A stretch of DNA of 64,000 bases from Galbula dea. Lineage: Eukaryota; Chordata; Aves; Piciformes; Galbulidae. A program made the position numbers and the translations under genes. How positions within the stretch are numbered: the first letter of the stretch is position 1; every line of letters begins with the position of its first letter. The DNA is taken from NCBI GenBank assembly GCA_013399015.1, contig VWZX01002935.1:62001-126000 (forward strand). Reading direction: 5' to 3'. The notes under the pieces were generated by a model that made no database searches, was not told the origin of the DNA, and saw only the letters and a list, made by a program, of their open reading frames with translations. Positions 44,623-57,776 of the stretch are shown here, in pieces.

Positions 44623-47218
44623 TTAAAAAGCACCCCAATTTAGCTCACAGTAGCTAACAGAGAGAAACTCACACCTAAATTTTAAAGAACAAACTTGAAA
44701 GAAATGCAATCAATTATAGCCCTGAAAATTTGCCTTCCATCCAGAGAAAAATGCCCCAAAGCAACCTATCTAATGTCAGAAACCTCTAATGGGTGGTGGT
44801 TTTTTGACTCACATTACAGCCTAGACAGATGTAGAGATTGGTTTCTGTTGCTGCTTCTGAAAGTCTTGCAGGTGGCCAGGCTTTTTTACACTGGCACCTA
44901 ACCTAAGGAATTCTAACTTCAAAGGTAGGTACATCTCTCTTGCACTTAGGGTAAACTCTGGAAAGGTACAGGCTGGCCACCAGAAGAAAAAAACAACAGC
45001 AGCTGCAAAAGAAAAACAAAGGCTGAGCTCACAGATTAATAATTTACCTTTTCTTCTGTCCTCTTTTGTTTGCACTGCATTACTTGGAACAAAGAGGATG
45101 TCACTGGCTTACCTCATTCATCCTCCCCAGTCAATCAATAACTTAGTTTCCTTTTATTTCTACTTGAGCTTGAACTTAACTCTCTCAGAAACATGAAGCA
45201 CATTTAAAAATGATACTCTAGGCTGTCCTTAAAAAGCTCTACTTCTTGCAGAGTAGATTCTGTTTTCCACCTCTTGTACATTTAAATTCACCACTGCTCA
45301 TACCAAGGACCTCTTCTGTTGTGTTTTAAAGGATGCTCAAAACACAAGTGACTTAAAACCTCTCCTCTTGGAAGATTATTTCAGGTTTGCTATGGTCACA
45401 ATGTATGATGCTGACAGTAAAGCTCCCCAGCCAACACAACTTCCACCAGAGCTTTCAGGTGAGCTCAGATCCACAGTTTCCTTGCTGGTTGTTCTAAGCA
45501 AGTGCAGGAAACCAGCACCCAAAACTGAGCACTCTAACAACACCTAGCATTTAATAAAATACCCAGAATGAGCCATAGAGATAGATTTGGGATATTTATA
45601 TATTTTTATGTTTGTAATGAAAGAATATAACCTATAGATATGTGTCATATTAGTATTGGTTAAGTTACAGATGGTGTCTAGCAACAGAGCAGGCAGGAAT
45701 GAAAACCAGACAATAAGCCACAAGAGTTTCTTCTCCATTTCTGAAGCTGTTTATACAATCAGATGGCAGACACAAAACCCCAGAAATCTGTTTTCTGTAA
45801 GATCTTATTACTGATGGGACCACAGCAAGAAAAGCACACACATGAAGAAAGGAACAAGGCTTTCAAAGGAGGCTGGTTTTAGAGCTCTAGTGCTGCTCTG
45901 GTTTTTCACATTTTGGCTACTTCAGTAAAAACAACTAAGTGCCCAATTCACTGGCAGGGGAGGAAAGAGAATCCAAAATAGCTGAAAATACAGCAAAAGT
46001 CTTTGAGTGCTATAAAGACAAGACAAAGTGACAACTTTTTCTATGTGTTTCAGCATATATTAGCTCTCTAGCTGGAGCAAAACCTGGGTTTAAGTGACTT
46101 GGTGTCCTAACACATGCCCTTGTGTCTTGAAGATGAAGTGGTTACAGTAGGAGAGCTACCAACACTACAGCAAGATACAACAGCACAAACTATGGCAGTA
46201 TCCAAACCACAGGCTGCATTTCATGAAAAGAAACATCAAATGAGCTGACTGACAACCAGGCCCTGATTATTAGAAACTTGCATGTCCAATATATTGAACT
46301 GTGGCTCTGAAATACTGCTCTTTAAGCAGTTTTCTGTAAAGAAGTTATAATCCTTTGTATAGAAAACCACAGTCCTTTAAGTTCATGCTGTTGCACAAAA
46401 GCCAAGCTGCTGTGGTTTGTCCATCCCTCTGACCTAAAAAAACAGGTATTAAATTGATAAACTAAGCCAGTATTAAAAAGAGATTGCTGTGGGGGGGAAA
46501 AATGGGGGCTCCCCCCCCCAAAAAAAAGCATCTGCAATTCATTGGCTTAACAGTTCAGCTTGTTCAACACTTTTGTATGAACCTGAAGAGAAAAAGTGTG
46601 GAAGAACAGAAATGTAGAAACAGAGAATCTTGCATGAAGCATATTTTACTTGGCACAGCAGAAGGAGCAGTCACTTACCCAGACCAGGTATTACCCTGCC
46701 TAATTGCAAACCCCAGTAATGAAAGTTTGCTGCTGCCTAAGGCTACTCAAAAGGGTTTCAAAGGCATCATCCTAAAGAGCAGCATAAGTTGGTATGATGC
46801 TCTAGGAAATTTGCACATGAAGTTTAAGGTAAACAAGGCTTGAGGGACACAGCTTCCATTTTCCTGAAGATTTACAGCCTAATAATATAAATGTTAATAC
46901 TAATTCCATTGATTTTGGGGGAATTAATTCTTGTGAGTAAAGATCACTCAAGTACACAAAGACTTTTCAGAAGATAAAACCCTTACAAATATTTCTGGCC
47001 CCTCAAGATGACAGCTTACATTTCTTCAATCATCTCCTCTACCTGGAGAAAAGTAGAATATCCACTTTATATTGATACAAAGTCTATAAAAGTTGAATAA
47101 CTCCTGTTGTCCCTTATTAGGACAATCTTTCATCCTTCTGGAAATAATAAAAGTGAACACTGATTTTTTGTGTAGTTCTAGAAGAGGGCTGACATCCTAA
47201 CATGAGGATGAGCTGGCT

Positions 47219-47263
47219 CCTGGCATTCCTCTTTTCTGAATCCTGGCATTCCTCTTTTCTTGG
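47219..47263. repeat. 23-bp tandem duplication
   Basis: CCTGGCATTCCTCTTTTCT occurs twice in direct tandem, separated by GAAT, within APOO intron 7. Confidence 0.9.
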
Positions 47264-49967
47264 CAGAACTCAGATCTCAGTTGATATGACCTCAGTTTGG
47301 CCCAGCTTTGTTTCATCAAACTTTCAGAAAATCAACACAGCACAACTATTTTCATGACATATTGCTGCACAAACATCAAGTTATGCACAGCTGTGGTACC
47401 TATGAGTATCAAACAAGCTTTTAGCAAGGCAACAATTTCCCTCAAGCCAAGAGCAGCCACCCATCTACTGCTTGACTAGTTGCAAGAATCCTCTGCATAG
47501 CAACAAAACCCCCAAAAATAACTTATTTTGTTCTAGCATAGTTTCATGAAATGGATTACATTATGCTGGAACAACTCAAGAATAACATTTATATTTGCCT
47601 TCACTAGTTCAGGAATCTAGCTGCCTACTACAACAGGAAGAAATAAATATACAAAAGAAAAAAAGAATATATAAATATAAAAAAATATAAAAGAAATATA
47701 ATATACAAAACCAAGCCAGCATAAAGCTGTCAAATTAAGTCCTAGAATTTACCCTAGAATGTAAATTTTAGTCCATGATAGTTAGAAGTGTTTATTTTCT
47801 CCCCTGACACTTCTGTATCAGTAAAAGCACCAATAAAAAAAAAATCCAACTTAAACAGAAATTCTGTTGTTGGAAAAGTTGATATTGATTTGTAATACTC
47901 ATATGTATGAACAAAAATGGGGGTTTTTTGGCACTAGGATAACCACAGAGTATTAGAGACAGTCTGAAAAGAGTTTTTCTGGGGTAGACTTCACATCTCA
48001 TAACTTCTGTTAGAGACATGCCAGTGCTTATCTCTATAAAGTAAAGGTTTTCACTGTTAACTGTGACTGACCACACCCTGAGCCAAAACCAAACAACAAA
48101 ACCCCCAAAACTCTCCCTTCCCCCTCCAAATGTTCCACTCTATATTCTATTCTACTTCAGCAATGCAGACAAAAGGAATTTTCAGAGCAGACTTCTCCCA
48201 GCAGAAATCCTTTTTGGTCCACATCCTAGTGACTTCAAAAGCATGGGACTTTCTACAACTGCTCTTCAGCTTCTGTAGACATCAGGGAGACAAGATCTTC
48301 TCCTTAAAAACTTCAGAGGGCAAAACAACAATGCTCCAGTGGTAAAAGATCACTGAATATCTGAGATGCTGGCAGCTTCATCAAGTGCATAGAGCTTTTC
48401 TATTGGAGTCACAAGGTTTTTCTATCTTGCCTAATCCAACAAGTTAAATGGCAACACTTAGCACTAACAACATCTGAACAGTGAGATGAGCTTTAAGAGC
48501 AAACTATTCAGTGGCACTATGCTCTTTTGTGCAAATAACATATTTTGGCAACTAAGGGGTGTGAGGTAAAGGTTCTGCAAGGAGGAAGAGAAAGAAGTGT
48601 GTTTACTTAGTAGTCTCTGCAATTTTGCATGTCCTTTGTTTTTCTGCTGAGGTAGCAAGTGCTTGAATAAGCCTTATTATAAGATGAAAGCTTCACAAGT
48701 TTTTGCCTTCCAATAACAACCACATGCTTCCTTTTGAAAGCCTGGGATACAATAAGATAAACAGCTCAGCTATTTTTTACTGATGCTGTCAGTTTGTCTT
48801 TCTGAAGTATTTTAATGTTGTCAATTTTGGGGATATACTGTCTGATAGTCTAGGTTTTAGGAAAGTCCAGTACTATCAACTAACCTCTCTTTATTCCAAG
48901 AGCTACACAAGTGCATTTACTGAAGCACCTAGGGCCAGGATGAATATCCACTGATGAAAGTCTCCACCCTCCTAAGACCAAGAGGACATGTGAGCATTCC
49001 TCCAACCCAGCTTGCTTGAAACCAGTCCCAGATCTAGAACTACCTAGGGAACTCTCTTCCATACCTGCAGCCTATTCAAGTGCAATTGCCTCTCCAAAAC
49101 CTCTCTCTCTCTGAGTAACTATCTCCCTGGGTTGAAAGCACCATGGACTTTTGGTTTACAACAACCCAGAAGCTACATATCATTGCCAAACTAGTATGAA
49201 CTGTCCAGGAGGTCTACAGCAAAAGACCAAGACTTTCTGCTGCTTCAAAGTTGGTTTCCCCTGTTAGTTTTGCCAGGCTACAAGAAACAACTAAAATAAG
49301 AGATGGGAAGCAGCCTGCAGCTAGGGCAGCAGTTTGTAGCAACAGAACAAGCACAGCTGCTTATAAATCAGGAATTAAAGATGCAGTGGGTTTGAAAGTG
49401 AATTTTAAACCATAGAAGCTTTACATTTTCACACTTGAACTTTTGTTTAAATAGCAGTTAAAAAAGTTCCCTAGAAACCTGACAGGCTCTCCCTGGCACA
49501 CAAATAACTTGCACAACTCTCCAGCCTCTTACAGTCTGCTTCACTGAGTTATCTCCATATATTTCCTAGAAGTGAGTTTGCTTTTCTTTACCAAAAGAAA
49601 CTTAATTTTTTAGTGACAGTCTTCTGGATGACAACCAAATAAAGCAAATTTTCCTAAAATAGGGCTGTAAGTATTAAACCACACTGCTAGTTATCTATGA
49701 GTAACTCCCTAAGAACTCCATCTCCCTATAAACTGCTCTGATTACTAGACAGTAATGTTTAATAGAGCAGCACTCAATGACATCATCATGCTAGAGCAAC
49801 TATTCATGGACATTGAAAGGAAAACAAAAAAGAGGAAGTCAATTGGAAACAAGATTCTTCTTTCAAAGAGGAGATATGTAATGAAGGAAAAAGCTGAGAT
49901 TTTTAAGATGGAACTTGTCAAGTTGGGTTTTTTTACATTCAGAAATCAAGTTTCTCAGACTTCTTAC

Positions 49968-50075
49968 CTTATCACTTTTGTCTCCAGATTTCTTCTTTTT
50001 GGGATTATCCTTCCAAAGAGATTCTACAGCAATATATCCCTGAAGGCTCCAGTCATATAGCTGTGTACCAGTAAC
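49968..50075 (-). CDS. APOO: APOO coding exon 7
   Basis: 108 bp encoding VTGTQLYDWSLQGYIAVESL then WKDNPKKKKSGDKSDK, matching human [24 protein letters not shown] before diverging into a lysine-rich tail. Acceptor GTTTCAAAG; donor AAG|GTAAGA. Confidence 0.95.
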
Positions 50076-53000
50076 CTTTGAAACAAAAGTGATTAGAAAG
50101 CATGAACTTTAGAACCTGGGAAATATTATTTTACTTCTTGTGTAAGTGGAAGAAGTCTCAAAACACAAGATCATAGAATGGTCAGAGTTGGAAGGGACAT
50201 TAAAGATCATCTAGTTCCAACCCCCCTCCTTGCCAGGGACACCAGCCACTAGATCAGGTTGCCCAGGGCCCCATCAAGCCTTGTCTTAAAAGCTTCCAGG
50301 GATGAGGCTTCCACAACCTCTCTGGGCAGCTCCAGGCTCAGGTCAGTACCCATTTTCATAACACTGTCAATTTTCTTACAAGAACAGCAAAAATGGACAA
50401 CTGGCCCAGCTAGCCAGCTATTAACCTAAAGTCTTATGAAATCAAGAAATAAGAATAAGAAATAGCAACCCTGTCTTCCACAGCAGACAAAAGCTGGAAA
50501 ACCAAAACTCTGAGAACGTGGCAAGCATAAATGATGTTTCCAAACCACTTTTCTAATGCTTCTGAAGAAGTGCCTGGATGAGATTTTTAAGCTTCATCTA
50601 GTCTCTACCAATTAGCTGCTCAGAGATGTCCTGAGCCAGAGGTAATTTCTTTGTGTATAACACTACCCAAGGAATTTCCACCCCATGAACTTGTTGCACT
50701 TCCCCCTTTGAGCCCCCTGCAGATGCTGGGCACACATGGTGCAAGAACCACATCCCTTTGTACACCAGTTATACAGCACCATGGGAAGTGCTGTGCTGCC
50801 AGGCAGAGATTATGTTACTACCTTACAGAAGGGGTTATTTAATAACTAGAATTAAAGGAAACCAAACCCAAACCAGCAACTCCCATTTCCAAGTCACAGC
50901 TAAATCCTGTTTTAAACACAAAGAGAGTATCTGTCCTCACATTGGACTATTACAGTTGCACTTTGGTTTTAAAGAAGCTGGTATGATGCACTAAGTTTTC
51001 TTTACTGAAGGTGACAAAGGTCATCAGAAGAAAGCACACCAAATGTTCCAGGGATGAATGTGTTAAATCTCCAAAATCCCTCAGTTCAAACACTGTAGGT
51101 ACAGACAGTTATTTTCTTTTTTTAGTATGAGGAATGTTCATTCTCAAGTACTTCAACAAAGTAGTTCTGAAAGTCAGGGGAGCCTATGGCTCATCTGGAA
51201 AGACAGTGTGATTGATCAGTTGTGTAAGCTTAACAAACCTAGCAGGACTGAAAATTAACCATAGTAAACAAACAGAGGGGTTTTCCTCTGTCATCTTACT
51301 GAGGGCACAGCTATCAAAATAAAATGAGAAACAGCAATGATCCATCAGCCATTTCCTGTTCTTGTTTAAAAATACTCCATTAAAAAACTTAAAAACACTC
51401 TAAACACCAAACAGTATAAAATCCAAAATACTGTTATTAACAGGAGTCATGAAATCAAGTGAATTATGAATTTCACTACATGAGAAACTGTTTATTCATC
51501 TTGCTGGAGGGAAGCAGCATCACAAAGCACAGCAACTCAAACAGTTTAGTCTGCTACACTCAAACAATATTTCAATACTATACACTCCCCCCAAGAGCTG
51601 GGACCCTTGTACACTTACACAGTTCATATGAGTTGAAAAATACAGTTCCACATAGCCTGTAAGGTGCTAATTACAGGGTCAGCAGTACCATAGCTAAGAA
51701 AGTTTTATAATCACCCAATGCATGCTCTCATGAACACATCAGAGTCATACATTTGGCTTGTGTTATATACCTCTCCCTCTCAGGTACCAGTTGAAGAGGA
51801 CACAGGTGGGTGCTGCAGTTGCCACCACTATTCCTGGGAGGGGCAGTTCCAACCAGGAAAAGTAAAAGGAACCATAATAATACAAACAATTCATTCAATC
51901 TTTCAAAGCATTGATTTGAATATTCATACAAAGAGTTCTTTTTAAAGAGGGCCACCTTTTTCCATTCAGTCATCTGGAATTCTTCATTTGTGGGAGGTAA
52001 TGATTTCCAGCTTGCTTGTGTTAAAGTACAACAAGATAAAATACTGCTCAATGCAACACTGTAAATAAGTTTGTAAACTAAAATTTGAACAAACAAGTTC
52101 AAAAGTCAGACTGAGTGGTTCTCAACAAGGATTCTGTTAATACTAATGATGGAGAGACTTCATAATGGAAAGGTTTTTCCAGATGGAAGATGAGCCACTG
52201 AAAATACAAAACTATTTCAGTGTATTGATGTATTAGCTGAAAAGCAATAGAGTTCCAAAACACCAATTAAAGCTCCAGCAGAACAAACAATAAACAAAAA
52301 ATAAACTTTAGCACTAACTTCAGTTCCCTTACCACACAGACTGCCTCACCATTTGTTCAAAGTTATCCAAACTAAAGTAATATTAGCAGTGAGGAAACAA
52401 ATCCCTTACCAATTTGTGATTTATTAGAATGATTACTGAATCAGGGAAAACAAAAATAGTCTGTGCATATCTTCCATCTCCAGACAGCTGAAGACTGCCT
52501 CATACCAATTGTGAACTCTCTTGCTATAACTAAAAAAAAGATTTGTTCCAGACAGATGCATCAAGTGTTGTACCTTAACTGCACATCTATTTTGCTGTGT
52601 TTATGTCCAACTCTCCAATGGAGTCTTTAATAAAGATGGGAAGGGGAAAAACCCAATCAAACCAACAAAAAGCCCCAAACATTTTTAAATCTTTTAAACT
52701 ATGGTCAAATCTGAAAGCTTACCAAATGAAGGGAACTGTATCATTGTACATGAAAAAGCACTGATGAAGTACTCAATGTGGAAGAAAATAAAAAGAACAT
52801 AATACAGAGAATAAATACAATTTTTTATTTATTTTTTATTTATTATTTGTTATATTCTAGAGTATTTCCTACTGTTCTATGAACTTGGCAAGTGAGCTTT
52901 GTACTGCAGGTTTCCCTTTCTAGGCTTACAGAAACTTTCTGAAAGGCCTATGAAACACTGCAAGATAATTAGTAGAGAGGAAAGCACTCCCAATTTCAGA

Positions 53001-54550
53001 TTAAAGAATAAAAATTATGGATATTAAAATCTGATATACTTAAAACTTTGCTTCTTTAAGAAAAGAAAAGCACAAGAGAAATTAGAGGAATCAAAACAGT
53101 ACCACTCTCTCCACAGAGGTTTCCAAACTCCTACGTCTGGTGTCCTGACCAAGTCAACAAAGCTAAATCTATTCCAAGCAAGTTTCAGGCTCATGGTTTC
53201 AGATCAGCTTTTTTTGTTACAGTCAGACTAAGAACTGTGAATTAATCAAAGGGCAATCATGCACTTCAAAGCTTTCAGAAAACAAACAAAGTATTGTGAA
53301 GCTGTTAGTAGCAAATCCACAGTTAAGACCCAACTGAGCTTCTTTATAAACAGTATCATCAGTCTGAACACCATTCCATCACTTCCCACTTCAGTTTCCA
53401 ACAGAAATGTCTGAGCTTCTTACATTTTTATGGGGTTTTGGTTTGTTTTATTTTGCTTTTTCCCCTGCCACTTTCATCATTGTCAGTCCCTGAGTATAAG
53501 TCAACAGAACTACCTCTGTATTTAGAGCATCTGAATCCTGGAAGCACTAGAAAAAGATTCCATCAGAGTATGACCATGCTGGCAGAGTTCAAACACAGCA
53601 GGTTTGACTCAGGGACCCTAAGTTAATGACATTTCAATTCTCAAAGAACATCCTAAGTTCTTGAGAATATCATACATTCATCCTGACATCTCAGGGTCAT
53701 TCACAAGTCACCAATAAATGGATAGCCAATTTACCAGAGCCTGGAAGATAAAGAATTTCTGACACACTAAAACATATGCACTGTCAGTGGTTAAAAGCTG
53801 GATTTGCAGAAGAATGTGGTGGAGAACTGAGGAATCTGCCCCTACAATTGAGTGTGGACAGCATGGCACATGATCAGTAGGGACTGTAAGCAATGGTCTG
53901 GTCTTTTCAATTTGTTCTTTCACAAGAAATACATTTAAGCAAATGTAAGTTAACATGTTTCTTAAGTGTCTGAAACAATAAATGAAGAAACAGCAAAGGC
54001 ATCTAATAAAGCAGTAGAATTCTTGCCTCATTTCAGAATGAGCATGCTTCTTAAAACTATCCAACCAAACTATCTTAAAACTAACTTAAAACTATCCACC
54101 CCAAAGCAGAAAACTTCAATGTTTATCTCAAAATGCTGTTCCTATGACTTCTCTATAGCTCTCTTTTTTTTCCCCCTTTAGAAAAAAATTTCTTTCTTTC
54201 AAACCTTGTTTTCATTCACTCTAAAGATATTTCAGGCTTCCATAGTATTGTAAATAAACATGCAAATTGTACTTACTAAGCACATTTACATTAATTCATC
54301 ATTACTTGAGGTTAGAGATTCACAAAGGAAATTAAGTTCCTCAACCTGAAGACAATATTGCAGATATTTGAGATAAAAGAGAAGGCTTCAAGGAAAAGAA
54401 GTCAGTAAAAGAAACAGAAAATAACAGTAATTTTCTTTAGTGCCAAGCACACTGACATGGCTTCTAAAAATGGATTACCAGTTAATTTGAAGGTAGGAGG
54501 CAATAACCAAAGTAAAAGACATTTCTCCAAAGACAAGTATCATCACTGAC
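50076..54550 (-). other. APOO: APOO intron 6
   Basis: 4.5 kb with one CR1 fragment (50171-50345) and AT-rich stretches such as 52,818-52,858. Nothing else recognised. Confidence 0.75.
50171..50345 (-). repeat. CR1 LINE 3' end (minus strand)
   Basis: TCATAGAATGGTCAGAGTTG followed by GAAGGGACATTAAAGATCAT and CCACAACCTCTCTGGGCAGC on the plus strand, the reverse complement of a CR1 3' UTR. Confidence 0.95.
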
Positions 54551-54642
54551 CTTTGCAATAGCAGCTGCTTGCTGAGGATAATACATGGAGGCACTGACAG
54601 CCATGAGACTTGCAGGATACACCAGCTTCTTTATTTTTGAGC
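54551..54642 (-). CDS. APOO: APOO coding exon 6
   Basis: 92 bp encoding [20 protein letters not shown] then YPQQAAAIAK, matching human [26 protein letters not shown]. Acceptor AATGAAACAG; donor AAG|GTCAGT. Confidence 0.97.
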
Positions 54643-56058
54643 CTGTTTCATTACAAAAAAACCCCAAAACATTATGGCTCTAGCATTCTATTTATAATCA
54701 AATACCTTTTTAAGACAGTATCTTTATTAACATCTCCCCATAGTGAAAATTACCCTACAACTACATTTACTGTAGTAATACACAACTTCTTCCAGTACTG
54801 AGTAATGAAACAAAAGCATCAAGTTAAGAGATATTTAAGGGAATTAAACCAATTGATGCTCTTTTCTAGCCTCAAAGGAAAAACTCAGGCAAGGAAAGGT
54901 TAGGATAGCATTCTAAAGTACTTTTAAAACAATTTACAATTATGCTACATGCTTAATGCTCAGTCCCCAACTAAATGTTGAGTATTTTAATCAAACTGAA
55001 CTCCCTAGTCAATCCTACCAGTTTAAAAATCATTTAACTGCCTGAAAACTTCATCCTCTTGTCACAGCTAGAAGTTGATCTTGTTCATAAGCACATAACT
55101 CAAGAAGCAGGAATTTGAAGCAAAAGAACTTCAAATTGGTGTAGTCAGAGACCTGGATTTTCATTAAAAAAATATGCTAGGGCAAAAAAAACCAAGCACT
55201 TTTTTCACCATCCTCACTCCTCAAAATATTTAACTTTCCAGCACATATATTCACAGAATGCTTTCCATTTCTACCCAGTCAAGCACACTTCTAGGTTGTT
55301 CAACAGGTACAGGCCTGACTGTAGTTTGTATTTTTATGCAAAGCAAGTCCTTCTTAGTATTTAAATTCTAGAACTTTACTGCTCTATTACCTACAAGTTC
55401 TCTTCTTGTGTTACTTCATTTCACTGTATTATCACAATACAAACACAAACCACTTCTTCACCATTAACATTTCTTAATATTTATTTCTATGAAAGCAGAA
55501 ATGTAGCAGTTTCTTCAAGGAGTGTGATGGAATGAACTGTATCCCTTTCTATAGCACAAAATGTGCTTTCAGTACACCCAGAGTTTACAAGTATTTCTGC
55601 TGAGAATCATCATCTGCAGCAGTTCTGTTCATGGACCCAAAATACTTTGAAGGAACTTGAATATACAACTAATTGTACACATATCATAGTCCAGGAACCT
55701 CTGATTCTTCTGTAATTTATCTCTCTGGAGTTTTCTACAGTGACAGATGTAGTCAAGAACTGAGGTAATTAGGCTAAAAAACTAAAATCCTTTCCCACTT
55801 TTTCTAGAATAAGCTAGAATTTGAAAAGATCAGACACTAGAGACTCCAGTAACAACTACAGTATTCAGAAACAACACCTGATGGTTATTACACACCTTTT
55901 ACCTGACATTTCTTTATCATGGGATGCCACTGTAGAAAGATGCTTTTATAACATAGTCAGATCTCATGTGTTACAGTTAAAAACTAGTATCCAAAAGAAA
56001 TCACAAAACTGATTTCTCCAAACCCATAACAGAAGCAGTTCAAAAGGTTACCACTTAC
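54643..56058 (-). other. APOO: APOO intron 5
   Basis: About 1.4 kb of AT-rich intron with no recognised repeat or exon. Confidence 0.8.
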
Positions 56059-56154
56059 CTCTAGCCAGAAACAATCCAACAATTCCAGCAAAACCTATCA
56101 CACCAAGCCTTGGATAAAATCCAGCAGGGGGGTTTTGGAGAAATTCATAGCCCA
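56059..56154 (-). CDS. APOO: APOO coding exon 5 (membrane segment)
   Basis: 96 bp encoding GYEFLQNPPAGFYPRLGVIG then FAGIVGLFLAR, matching human [30 protein letters not shown]. The glycine-rich hydrophobic run is the APOO/APOOL transmembrane segment. Acceptor CTTTTCAG; donor AGAG|GTAAGT. Confidence 0.97.
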
Positions 56155-56436
56155 CTGAAAAGAAGTCAGAACCAAATGCTTTAATGTAATGTGAAAGTGT
56201 TTTTGTGATAAGGAATCATCAACACATGCTAGCAATTGTTACAAAACATAAAAGAGTTATCAAAACACATTGAACTATCATGCACATCTTAGATTTGCTG
56301 GCAGAAAATTCAAAGCAGTTGAAATCTTCTCTGGTGCCACATGAATGAAACTGAATATCGTATTGTAGTTACCAATTTTCACAGCAGCTTTATGCCTTTG
56401 CTCCTGGGCCATCTGTTTTGGTTTGCTCTTTTGCAT

Positions 56437-56630
56437 CTCACAGAATCCCAGAATGTTAGGAGTTGGAAGGGACCTCAGAAGATCACCTACTCCAAGCCCC
56501 CTGCCACAGCAGGATTCCCTAGACCAGGTCACACAGAAGCACATCCAGACAGGGTTTGAATCTCTCCAGAGAAGGAGACTCCCCAGCCTCTCTGGGCAGT
56601 CTGTGCCAGTGCTCTGGCACCTCTACTGTC
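56437..56630 (-). repeat. CR1 LINE 3' end (minus strand)
   Basis: CACAGAATCCCAGAATGTTA followed by GGAGTTGGAAGGGACCTCAG and CAGCCTCTCTGGGCAGTCTG on the plus strand; a different CR1 subfamily from the copy 280 bases to its right. Confidence 0.93.
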
Positions 56631-56910
56631 TCAATTGTTTATCTTTTTCAAACTAGGGATAAAAGCTTTTGCAAAATGGATTCTTACATTTCCATGTGAA
56701 CAAGAATTAGTTTCAGTACTGCACTGTACAAAAAAGCAAGTCACAGAACAAAGGGAAGACAGCAGAAACAGCCAGGATGGGAGTGCAATGAGGGAATGAG
56801 AAACTATCAAAACTTTTCCATACAAAGGAGTTCAAAAGAATGAGACATAAGGACAAGAGGTGCAGTAACTGAAATTAGCTCTAGATAGCATCCATACTCA
56901 GTCCAGATAA

Positions 56911-57165
56911 TTATAGAATCATAGAATGGCTCAGGTTGGAAAGGACCTTAAAGATCATCTAGCTCCAACCCCCCTGCCATGGGCAGGGATGCCACACACT
57001 AGACCAGGTTGCCCAGGGCCCACATCCAGCCTGGCCTTGAACACTGCCAGGGATGGGGCAGCCACAACCTCTCTGGGCAACCTGTTCCAGTGCCTCACCA
57101 CCCTCTGGGTAAAGAACCTCCTTCTAATCTCTAGCCTAAATGTCCCCTCCTTCAGCTTGCAATAA
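56911..57165 (-). repeat. CR1 LINE 3' end (minus strand)
   Basis: Begins ATAGAATCATAGAATGGCTC on the plus strand. Motifs include AACCTCTCTGGGCAACCTGT and CCACCCTCTGGGTAAAGAAC. Well preserved. Confidence 0.97.
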
Positions 57166-57721
57166 GATAAGCCTAAGTATGAAACAATGCTTCCAAAACT
57201 AAAAATAAACACTAGTTATTTTAGACTAATTTTAAACTCCCAAGTGATGCAAGGAAATTTAGCCTTTCACTTCTTTTGACATTACAAACGAAAGGCCTAA
57301 TGCTTGTTACAAGTAATAAATATTGCAGGAAGCTTCAGTTACTAGGCTGGGTCAAGCCAATAATACTTGCTTGAAACAAATTGTCAGGCTTTGTTTTCTT
57401 CTTTTCCTGCACAACTGTCATTTATAGTGACATTTAGTGACATAGATACAGGTCTCAGATTTTAATTGCTTTGAAATGCAGTGTCATAATGGCCTACAAG
57501 GGAAATGTAAACAGATAAACAGTGCAAATGAAGTACTTTATCCTTACATCATTTATGTATTATGCATTTATATAATATTTATATATAAATACACATGTGT
57601 ACAGATATAAACATTTAGGTCACATTTTTTAGTATATGCATGATAAATTAGATACATATAATGAAGATATAATGCAAACCTTTATTTCAAATTGCTCATT
57701 AAGAAAACTGAACAGATTTAC

Positions 57722-57776
57722 CTCTACCATGCTCAACAGCTTTTTCTACTCTGGGCATAGCTTTGGAGTAAAGATC
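57722..57776 (-). CDS. APOO: APOO coding exon 4
   Basis: 55 bp encoding DLYSKAMPRVEKAVEHGR plus one base, aligned with human ETYSQTKPKMQSLVQWGL. Acceptor TTTTTTAG; donor AGAG|GTAAAT. Too short for an ORF scan and recognised by position and phase. Confidence 0.9.

Larger units (their letters stand above)
41929..49967 (-). other. APOO: APOO intron 7
   Basis: 8-kb intron with two CR1 pieces (42452 and 44279), a 23-bp tandem duplication at 47219 and an AT-rich tract near 47,640-47,705. No coding exon recognised. Confidence 0.65.
56155..57721 (-). other. APOO: APOO intron 4
   Basis: Contains two CR1 3' ends in the same orientation (56437-56630 and 56911-57165) and an AT-rich stretch near 57,555-57,600. 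Confidence 0.8.

Noticed and set aside
44342..44657. Plus-strand frames of about 90 codons
   Set aside because: Reverse complement of a CR1 3' end; not a gene.
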